8,959 nt of DNA, from NCBI GenBank assembly GCA_003221435.1, contig QHRS01000059.1, forward strand, positions 1 to 8,959, read 5' to 3'. The notes beneath the pieces are model-generated. The model made no database searches. It had not been told where the DNA came from and saw only the letters and a program-made list of their open reading frames with translations. Below, piece after piece: positions 1 to 5,690 of this stretch. Positions within the stretch are counted from its first letter, which is position 1, and every line of letters starts with the position of its first letter. Source of the DNA: Candidatus Rokuibacteriota bacterium. Its GTDB lineage: Bacteria > Methylomirabilota > Methylomirabilia > Rokubacteriales > CSP1-6. The translations under genes were made by a program, and so were the position numbers.

Positions 1-176
1 ATGCGCAGGCCGCCGTTGCACCGCGCCGCGCGGATCTGCGGCGCCAGGTCGTGGCGGTGGGCCGTGCTGTCCGATACCTCTCCGTTAGCGCGCGCGGGCA
101 GCCCAGCCAGCAGAGCGACGAGCGCCAGCGACGCGATGCGCGTGGCGCGGGACGGAATCGGGAAGCGAGGAGGCAC
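1..176 (-). CDS. N-terminus of an exported protein, cut by the left edge
   Basis: Reading leftwards from a GTG at 176-174, the frame stays open to the edge (58 codons visible). It begins MPPRFPIPSRATRIASLALV, followed by a hydrophobic stretch and a plausible signal-peptidase site after LPARA. That gives a basic n-region, a hydrophobic core of about 15 residues and a small-residue cleavage motif, a classic Sec signal peptide. The start was chosen because the signal peptide begins there; no good Shine-Dalgarno is visible, and the next in-frame alternative is a TTG at 245. The mature part starts NGEVSDST and includes APQIRAARCNGGLR. This faintly recalls the start of a CBM9-like domain in DUF5916-type outer-membrane proteins (pattern xxIRAxRxxGxIxxDGxLDE), but the diagnostic part lies outside the window, so the function is a guess. 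It is divergent from the PKD-protein gene at 515. Confidence 0.55.
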   Translation of the reverse strand, partial: MPPRFPIPSRATRIASLALVALLAGLPARANGEVSDSTAHRHDLAPQIRAARCNGGLR

Positions 177-514
177 GGGCGGGCACGCTACCGACTCCGG
201 GTCCGGCTCGCGACGGGAACTGCACGAGCGCGCGAGATGCGACAACCAGCGGCATCCCGGGACGGCCGAATGCGGAACGGCCGAACCGCGAACTATAGCC
301 GCTTCGGGAACGGAGCTGCCACGCGCGATTCGCGGAAGGCGCAGCGAAGGGATGCCGACGCTTCGGCTGGACTTCGGAGGGTCCCGCGCCCCCCTCGCGA
401 AAGCCTGCTCCCCGTCGGCCGGACCGGTGAAATCCCTGAGTGGGTATTCAGGTATTTACCTTAGAAACGGCTCGCACTCCAATTGGATCAGAAGGAGTCA
501 ATGGAGTCAGGCTG
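177..514. other. Divergent intergenic control region
   Basis: This stretch separates the starts of two divergently transcribed genes for exported proteins. Most of it is GC-rich and I see no conserved protein in it; the open frames across it look like composition-driven shadows. Two AT-richer islands stand out. One is at 291-297, where the minus strand reads TATAGT (297-292), a five-of-six match to a -10 hexamer but without a good -35. The other is at 441-468, with short direct and inverted repeats (separate entry). Promoters for both genes probably lie here, but no consensus -35/-10 pair is convincing. Confidence 0.5.
443..461. promoter_or_regulatory. AT-rich repeat block, candidate regulator site
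   Basis: GGTATT occurs at 443-448 and again at 451-456 (period 8). The second copy starts an inverted repeat AGGTA (450-454), TT, TACCT (457-461). The block sits about 55 bases before the ATG at 515 in otherwise GC-rich DNA. On the minus strand it reads TACCTGA then ATACCCA, loosely like the heptamers bound by NarL/LuxR-type response regulators. The repeat is directly visible; a binding role is inference. Confidence 0.35.
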
Positions 515-2443
515 ATGGCGCTCCTCCTCGGTATCGCTCGCCCCCAGCGTCGGAAGTCCCCGCGCGGACCATCAGCGTCGCTCCATGCGCCTCTCGCGCC
601 ACAGCCACGACGACGGCGGCTGGACGGACGCAGTCGCTGGCTGGGCGAAGCCGCGCTCGTGATCGCGTCGCTCGCCGCGTCCGCCGCCAGTGCCGTCGCA
701 GCGCCGGCCTATGTCGGTCGCGTCGCCACGACCAGGGCGGCTTCGCTGCTGCCCACCTCGAGCGCCACGCTGAGCGCGGGCCGGCAGGTGGCCGCCGGCG
801 ATGCGGTCGTCATCGCGATCAAGTTGAGCACCTCGCTCATCGGCGGGATCAGCGCGACCGACGCCGCCGGGAACAGCTACCGGGTGGAGATCGATCAGGG
901 GGACCGGCTCAGCTTGGGGCGCACGATCGTGCTGTCGGCGACCAGCGTGCGGGCCCTCGACGCCGGGGCATCGATCACGGTGAGCTTCCCCCTGTCGACG
1001 GCCTACATGATCAGCGCGGACGAGTTCTCGGGCCTGGCGGCGAGCGACGTTGTCGCTTCAGCGTCCGGAGCCGGATCGAGCTTCAATTCCAGCAACACGT
1101 CGACCACTGCGCAACCCGTCGAGCTGCTATTCGGCGTGGTGGGCAACGAGGCCGGCTCCGCACCCGGCTGGTCGAGTGGGTGGATCGAGCTGCCCACCCT
1201 GACCCTCAACGGCGACAATCTCGGCACGGCCTACAGGGTCACGACCTCGGCCGGTCAATACGCGGCCTCGGGTTCGATCAGCGGCACGTGGATGGCGGGA
1301 ATCGCCGCATACACCGCGACCGCTCCGCCGGACAATCCGCCGGTCGCGCGGCTCACTGTGACCCAGCTGTCGAGCCCGGCGCTCACGGTCAAGGCCGATG
1401 GCTCGAGCTCCGCCGACACCGACGCGACCCCGATCGCCAGCTATCGGTTCGACTTCGGCGACGGCTCCGCACCCGTCACCACCACCGCGCCGACCGCGAC
1501 CGCTCAGCACACCTACGCCGCAGCCGGCACCTACACCGTCACGCTGATCGCCACCGACACCGGCGGGCAGGCGTCGAGCCCCGCCACCGCGCGCGTGACC
1601 GTCACCGCCGGGACGCCGGCGCAGGTCGTGGTGTACGCTGGCTACTACGACACCCACCACAGCGCCAACCTCAAGCCGAAGCCCGATTCCTGGCAAGGCT
1701 CGCCCAACGTCGTGTTCGTCGGAAATCCCGATCCCGGGACCACCGACGGCTGGGACACCAGCGCCCTTCGGGTCGACAATCTCTCGGGTAGCTCGATCAC
1801 CGTCGGAGCCACGGTCGACATCGGGACGCATCACTTCGCGCTCTGGAGCTCGCAGACGGTCCCGGCGGGGTCGAGCCTGATCCTGGCGCAGACTTCGCTC
1901 GAGAACTTCGACGGCTCGGACACGAATCCGGCCGGGTGCTACGGATGCGACCCGAGCATGTGCACGACAATGGTCTCGCACACCATCCCCGTCGTGAATC
2001 TGACCGTGAATGGGACCACCACGACCTACGACGACAATGGGCAGGTGCTGAACAGCAATGGCGTCGACGCCTCGGGCTGCCCGGCGACCGGAACGCGTAA
2101 CGACGAATCTCATCCTTGGCAGCAGATCTACCCCGGCCAGTCCGCGACGCAGCAGGTCGCGGCGGTGCCCGCCTTTGAGACTCACGGGACCATCGGCATT
2201 CCGGTGCCGAACCCGACTCATGGAAATCTCACCATCCGGTTTACGACCCCGACGCGTGGCGCCGTGCGGCTGGGGGTGTACGACCTGTCCGGTCGCCTGG
2301 TGAAACCGTGCGTGGACGGTGTCCTCGAGGCAGGGGACTACAACCTGCAGCTGAGCCTCAGGGACAGGACCCCAGGCGTCTACTTTTTCGCCCTCACCAC
2401 CTCCGCGGGCACGACCCACCGAACGTTCACTTACATGCGATGA
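515..2443 (+). CDS. Secreted PKD-domain protein with C-terminal sorting-type domain
   Basis: The product is 642 residues, probably exported to the cell surface or medium. The ATG at 515 is preceded by GGAG at 503-506 with an 8-base gap; the frame is open upstream to a GTG at 440, but that start lacks this support. Residues 1-45 form a long Arg-rich n-region (RRRR at 32-35). Residues 46-63 are a hydrophobic Ala-rich core ending VAA, a likely signal-peptide cleavage site. Residues about 64-270 look like a beta-sandwich of a type seen in bacterial surface proteins. A PKD domain follows at about 275-366, with DFGDG at 313-317 and HTYAAAGTYTV from 332. Residues about 369-540 form a domain I cannot name, with GYYDTHH (376-382), cysteines at 475, 478, 483 and 522, and an ending near HPWQQI. 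Residues about 558-642 are a T9SS type A-like C-terminal domain (VPNPTHG at 564-570, VYDLSGRLV, TPGVYFFAL). PKD domains usually mediate binding or spacing, so an adhesive or structural role is inference; no catalytic motif is visible. Confidence 0.85.
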   Translation: MALLLGIARPQRRKSPRGPSASLHAPLAPQPRRRRLDGRSRWLGEAALVIASLAASAASAVAAPAYVGRVATTRAASLLPTSSATLSAGRQVAAGDAVVIAIKLSTSLIGGISATDAAGNSYRVEIDQGDRLSLGRTIVLSATSVRALDAGASITVSFPLSTAYMISADEFSGLAASDVVASASGAGSSFNSSNTSTTAQPVELLFGVVGNEAGSAPGWSSGWIELPTLTLNGDNLGTAYRVTTSAGQYAASGSISGTWMAGIAAYTATAPPDNPPVARLTVTQLSSPALTVKADGSSSADTDATPIASYRFDFGDGSAPVTTTAPTATAQHTYAAAGTYTVTLIATDTGGQASSPATARVTVTAGTPAQVVVYAGYYDTHHSANLKPKPDSWQGSPNVVFVGNPDPGTTDGWDTSALRVDNLSGSSITVGATVDIGTHHFALWSSQTVPAGSSLILAQTSLENFDGSDTNPAGCYGCDPSMCTTMVSHTIPVVNLTVNGTTTTYDDNGQVLNSNGVDASGCPATGTRNDESHPWQQIYPGQSATQQVAAVPAFETHGTIGIPVPNPTHGNLTIRFTTPTRGAVRLGVYDLSGRLVKPCVDGVLEAGDYNLQLSLRDRTPGVYFFALTTSAGTTHRTFTYMR

Positions 2444-2501
2444 ACTGCCGCGCCGCGGCCTTCGAGGTCTCCACGGCGGCAAGCCCGACCGTTTCACACT
2501 A

Positions 2502-2527
2502 TGTGTGCGTGTGCGTGGGTGTGCGTG
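2502..2527. repeat. TG/CG-rich microsatellite-like tract
   Basis: This is a 26-base alternating purine-pyrimidine tract built from imperfect GTGTGC and GTGCGT units, the only simple repeat I noticed in the window. It lies in the gap between the PKD-protein stop (2443) and the truncated cyclase-like frame (2587). Alternating tracts of this kind are prone to slippage and can adopt Z-DNA. Whether it contributed to the truncation of the next gene is speculation. Confidence 0.6.
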
Positions 2528-2586
2528 CCCTGCGTGGCGGCCGGGAACGGTAGGTTGACCGCAGACATCGGGGCGCCAGGGCCGCG

Positions 2587-2949
2587 GTGACGCACGCTCG
2601 GGTTCGCGCACAGGACTACCTCCTTGAGCGTCGCATGCTCAGGTCGCTGACGTCCGGCGAGGTGATCGACCGCCGCTGGATGCACTCTCGTTTCCGTCCC
2701 ACGTGGCACTACGACGTTCTGCGGGGACTGGACTACCTGCGGAGCGCCGGCGTCGAACCCGACGAACGGGTCGCCGAGGCGGTCGAGCTGGTGCGGAAGA
2801 AACGGCACCAGAACGGCCGGTGGCCGCTGCACGTCCTTCACCCCAATCGGATCTCCTTCGACATGGAAGCGGGGGTCGGCAAGGCGAGCCGGTGGAACAC
2901 CCTACGCGCTCTCCGAGTGCTAGACTGGTATGGGGGCCGAGCTTGCTAG
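2587..2949 (+). pseudogene. 5'-truncated remnant of a terpene-cyclase/prenyltransferase-like protein
   Basis: From a GTG at 2587 the frame gives 120 residues. From about residue 9 to the end it resembles the C-terminal third of proteins annotated as squalene-cyclase or prenyltransferase-like (alpha/alpha-toroid) proteins of some 300 or more residues. Recognisable elements are the WHYDVLRGLDYL helix (40-51), QNGRWPL (75-81) and SRWNTLRALRVLDW (101-114) near the normal C-terminus. The resemblance is from memory of the family pattern, not a search. The N-terminal two thirds are absent: upstream in this frame there is a TAG about 36 bases before the GTG, then the TG-rich tract and the PKD gene, and no related residues in the other forward frames. 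No Shine-Dalgarno is evident. The retained part is well conserved, so the loss may be recent, or a short independent domain may still be made. It converges on the kinase-hydrolase gene. Confidence 0.6.
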
Positions 2950-3067
2950 AGGGCACGCAAACGAATGATCTGAGCTGTTGTCTCACTCCGATCGCCCGCC
3001 GGAGCGCATCGATGAGCCGAACGGGAATTGCGTCGCGCTCGGACTCCCGGATCTTTCCCCCGGCCGC
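2950..3067. other. Short gap between convergent genes
   Basis: The 118 bases between the cyclase-like remnant and the kinase-hydrolase stop show no convincing hairpin with a T-tract on either strand and no coding signal. Confidence 0.5.
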
Positions 3068-4876
3068 TTAGTCGTGGATCGAGCCGAACACGTCCTCGAC
3101 CTGCCGGGTGACCAGTCCGAGATCCAGCAGCGCGAGGTGGTGAACGCGCTCGATCGCGAACGAGTTCTCGGTAAAGTCATCGCCCAGCACGTTGCTCTCG
3201 AGGTGGCGGGCCAGGAGCGCTTCCGCGGCCGCGGCCTCCTCGTTCGAGAACACCAGGCGAACGTGCGGGACGCGCTGCTTCGCGCTCCGGTACCAATCCG
3301 CCAGCGGATCTCCGGGCTGCTCGAACGGCCTCACCAGGTCGGCAGCATATCGCCGCAACGGCTCGAGGTCGGTGCCGAGCTTCATGAACATCTGCGCGAA
3401 GTAGCTCTGCACCACCAACCAGGTCTCTAGCGAATCGATGTGCTCCGCGAGCGACTTGAGGATCGCGAGCGTGCCGTCGGGGTTCGCGACGTCGATCTTG
3501 GCGTACAGCCGGGTGGCGAAGCAGGTGTCAAGGCTGACGTTGGGGCCGAGCGCGATCAGTCCATCGACCTTGACGCCGGCAGCGTCGTCGTCGTGCATCA
3601 TCCGCAGCAATTGATCGGCCCCGGCCGAGTGCCCGACCAGCAGCACGTGCCTGGGCCGGCATTCGGTCATGATCTCGCGCAGCAGCATGCGCATCACGCG
3701 CGAATGATCGTCAATCCCCAGGGTCGGCCGGCGCCGCTCTAGCCTCCCGAACCCGACCAACGTGACGGCGACAGCGCGATGCGGCGAGGCGTTCAGGAAA
3801 TTCTCGAATTGACCGCCGTCAGCCCCCAGTCCGTGCAGGAACACCACCAGCCGGTCGGATTGAACCTGGTTGTCGACGTAGGTCACGGGATAGCCCACCA
3901 GCCGAGGATTCCGTTCGGCGAGTTGGCGCACGTGCCCAGCGGTAAGCACGAACTCCCGCTCGATCAGGGTGGTGGCCGTGCGACCCGCCGCGGCGGGTTC
4001 CCCCACCGGCCAGCGCAACGCCAGCGCCAGGTCCTGCGCACTCTGCCAGCGCTGCTCGGGATCCTTGACCAGGCAGGCGCGGATCACACGGTCGAGACCC
4101 GGCGGCGTTAGCGGCGCCAGTTCGATCATCGGGCGGGGCTCGTCCTTCATGATCGAGGAGATCAGCGAGGCCGACGTCGAGCCCTCGTAGGCGCGCCGTC
4201 CGGTGGCCATCTCGTAGAGCACGCAGCCCAGCGCCCACAGGTCACCGCGCACGTCGGCCTCGCGGCCTTCGAGCTGCTCGGGCGCCATGTAATGGCTGGT
4301 GCCGACGAACGCGCCTGCGGCCGTGAGCGGCGTTGCGACCGTCGGCGACTGCGACATCGCCCCCGGCCCGGAACCGGTCGCGCTCAACACGCCGCCCCGG
4401 CGGCTTTCGCGGGCGAGCCCGAAGTCCATGAGCTTGGCCCCCGATTTCGAAAGCATCACATTGCCGGGCTTTAGGTCGCGGTGCACGACGCCGGCCCGGT
4501 GCGCGCGGTCGAGCGCGTCGGCGATCTCGGCGCCGATCCGCAGCACCTCGGCAATCGGGAGAGGGCCGCGGGCGATCCGTGCGGCAAGCGATTCGCCCTC
4601 GACCGACTCCATCACCAGGTAATCGATCTCGCCCTCGCGTCCGAGATCGTGGAGCACGCAGATGTGCGGGTGATTGAGCCCCGAAACCACGCGCGCCTCG
4701 CGCTCGAACCGAGCACGGGCCTCCGCGCTCTCGGACAGGCGCGCGGGCAGCACTTTGACCGCAACGTCGCGCCCCAACCGCGTGTCCCGCGCGCGATAAA
4801 CCTCGCCCATCCCTCCCGCGCCAACCGGAGCGATGACTTCATAGGGCCCCCGACGGGTACCCATCGTGAGTGGCAT
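3068..4876 (-). CDS. Eukaryotic-like Ser/Thr protein kinase fused to an alpha/beta hydrolase
   Basis: The product is 602 residues with two enzyme domains. Residues 12-288 form a complete kinase: glycine loop GAGGMGEV (19-26), ATP-anchoring VAVK (K41), helix-C Glu E60, HRDLKPGN with catalytic D134, DFG (151-153), APE (198-200). The DFG-to-APE segment is long and rich in Ser, Thr and Gly, a likely place for activating phosphorylation. All key residues are present, so it should be active. After a linker (about 290-335), residues 340-602 look like an alpha/beta hydrolase: VVFLHGLG (344-351, oxyanion region), nucleophile elbow GHSAG (415-419, S417), and a C-terminal VHHLALLD (578-585) offering the catalytic His; the acid residue is not obvious. 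No transmembrane segment is visible, unlike many bacterial kinases of this type, so a cytoplasmic enzyme is likely. The ATG at 4876 is preceded by GTGAGG 12 bases away; ATG at 4864 is an alternative. The frame continues upstream but there it overlaps the GntR gene and has no kinase homology. The substrate is unknown. Confidence 0.88.
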   Translation of the reverse strand: MPLTMGTRRGPYEVIAPVGAGGMGEVYRARDTRLGRDVAVKVLPARLSESAEARARFEREARVVSGLNHPHICVLHDLGREGEIDYLVMESVEGESLAARIARGPLPIAEVLRIGAEIADALDRAHRAGVVHRDLKPGNVMLSKSGAKLMDFGLARESRRGGVLSATGSGPGAMSQSPTVATPLTAAGAFVGTSHYMAPEQLEGREADVRGDLWALGCVLYEMATGRRAYEGSTSASLISSIMKDEPRPMIELAPLTPPGLDRVIRACLVKDPEQRWQSAQDLALALRWPVGEPAAAGRTATTLIEREFVLTAGHVRQLAERNPRLVGYPVTYVDNQVQSDRLVVFLHGLGADGGQFENFLNASPHRAVAVTLVGFGRLERRRPTLGIDDHSRVMRMLLREIMTECRPRHVLLVGHSAGADQLLRMMHDDDAAGVKVDGLIALGPNVSLDTCFATRLYAKIDVANPDGTLAILKSLAEHIDSLETWLVVQSYFAQMFMKLGTDLEPLRRYAADLVRPFEQPGDPLADWYRSAKQRVPHVRLVFSNEEAAAAEALLARHLESNVLGDDFTENSFAIERVHHLALLDLGLVTRQVEDVFGSIHD

Positions 4877-5030
4877 CGGAATACTGTACCTCACCGCCGG
4901 TGCCGCCGGGAGTCGGGCCGCGGTACGCCACAGGGAATACGCTGCCTCCGTCTTCTTCGTCCCGCCCGGCCCCAGGACCGGCGCGGAATTCTGCTTGAAC
5001 CGTAGCCCGTCGGCCCATATTGTATACAGT
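4877..5030. promoter_or_regulatory. Divergent promoter region between kinase-hydrolase and GntR genes
   Basis: This gap holds the start-proximal DNA of both genes. For the GntR gene, TTGAAC (4995-5000) and TATTGT (5018-5023) are separated by 17 bases, each matching four of six positions of the sigma70-type consensus. The predicted transcription start would fall at or within a base or two of the A of ATG 5031, implying a leaderless mRNA. For the kinase gene, minus-strand TACAAT (5024-5019) is a good -10 but lacks a -35. Another hexamer, TACAGT, lies six bases before ATG 4876. Assignments are by eye. Confidence 0.4.
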
Positions 5031-5037
5031 ATGCAAT
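5019..5037. promoter_or_regulatory. 19-bp palindromic operator, probable GntR/FCD binding site
   Basis: The sequence ATTGTATACAGTATGCAAT is an inverted repeat of two 9-base arms around a central A (5028), with one mismatched pair. It overlaps the probable -10 element and the first codons of the GntR gene. FCD-type GntR regulators typically bind short AT-rich palindromes containing TTGTATAC-like half-sites, often in their own promoters. Binding here would block transcription of the GntR-hydrolase pair and could also affect the divergent kinase gene. The palindrome is seen directly; the binding partner is inferred. Confidence 0.6.
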
Positions 5038-5690
5038 CCATGCGAAGCGTTCGGCGCCCGAACCTGAGCGAATCGATCGCCACAGCCTTCCGCCAGCGCA
5101 TCGTCCAGGGCCGCATCGCGCCGGGCGTCCGCATCAACGAGGTCCACCTCGCAGCCGAGCTGGGCGTCAGTCGCACACCGCTGCGCGAGGCACTCATGAG
5201 CCTGGTGGCCGAGGGCAGCCTCCACGTGGAGCCGCGGCGGGGATTCTTCGCGCGCCCGCTCACGCTCGAGGAGTTCGAGCAGCTCATGCCCATTCGTGCG
5301 CTGCTCGATCCCGCCGCCCTCCGGCTCGCGGGCCTGCCGTCGCGCCGCCAGATCGAGCGCCTGCGCGCGATCAATCGGAAACTCGAGGCGGCGCGCGATC
5401 CCGAGCGGATCATCGCACTCGACGACGAATGGCACCTGGAGCTGCTGGCGCACGGTTCCAATCGGGTGCTGCTCGAGCTCATCCGGCAATTCATGGCCCG
5501 CACGCACCGCTACGAGCTCGTGCTGATGCGGGAGCGTGGCGGCGTTCTGCGCGCTTCGCGCGATCACGCTCGGATCCTGGCGGCGCTCGCAGCGAAGGAT
5601 CTCGCCGCCGCCTGCGCCGCACTCCGCCGGAACATGCAGAGCGGCAACGCGACGATCGTCGCCTGGCTCGAGAAGCGCGGCCAATCGTGA
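5031..5690 (+). CDS. GntR-family transcriptional regulator, FCD (FadR-type) subfamily
   Basis: The product is 219 residues, the usual length for this subfamily. Residues about 12-76 are the winged helix-turn-helix: SESIATAFRQRIVQGRI, then ELGVSRTPLREAL (43-55, recognition helix), then the wing EPRRGFFAR (67-75). Residues about 80-212 are the all-helical FCD ligand domain, with DDEWH (D131, H135) and RDHARIL (H179) as probable metal-site residues. The position where a further His is common reads RRNMQ (N201). FCD regulators generally sense small organic acids or sugar acids; the ligand here cannot be told. ATG 5031 or ATG 5040 (three codons later) could be the start. No Shine-Dalgarno precedes either, in keeping with a leaderless transcript. 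The frame is open back to 4866, but those residues do not resemble the family and would overlap the kinase gene. It overlaps the next gene by GTGA, so the two are probably cotranscribed and translationally coupled. Confidence 0.9.
   Translation: MQSMRSVRRPNLSESIATAFRQRIVQGRIAPGVRINEVHLAAELGVSRTPLREALMSLVAEGSLHVEPRRGFFARPLTLEEFEQLMPIRALLDPAALRLAGLPSRRQIERLRAINRKLEAARDPERIIALDDEWHLELLAHGSNRVLLELIRQFMARTHRYELVLMRERGGVLRASRDHARILAALAAKDLAAACAALRRNMQSGNATIVAWLEKRGQS

Noticed and set aside
1..1791. A 596-codon open frame on the plus strand starting at base 1
   Set aside because: Arg-, His- and Gly-rich low-complexity translation with no domain pattern; it overlaps the PKD-protein gene in another frame and is a GC-content shadow.
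2446..2481. Possible terminator hairpin after the PKD-protein gene (TGCCGC ... GCGGCA)
   Set aside because: Only a 6-bp stem with a loop of about 24 bases and no T-tract; not convincing.
1127..2611. A 494-codon minus-strand frame opposite the PKD-protein gene
   Set aside because: Composition typical of an antisense shadow, with no recognisable motifs, while the plus strand has clear domains.
4866..5030. N-terminal extension of the GntR frame back to a start at 4866
   Set aside because: The extra 55 residues do not fit the family, would overlap the kinase start, and cover the probable promoter and operator.
4877..5503. N-terminal extension of the kinase-hydrolase frame upstream of 4876
   Set aside because: The extension is Ser/Arg-rich, lies antisense to the conserved GntR gene, and the kinase domain already begins at residue 12 of the shorter version.
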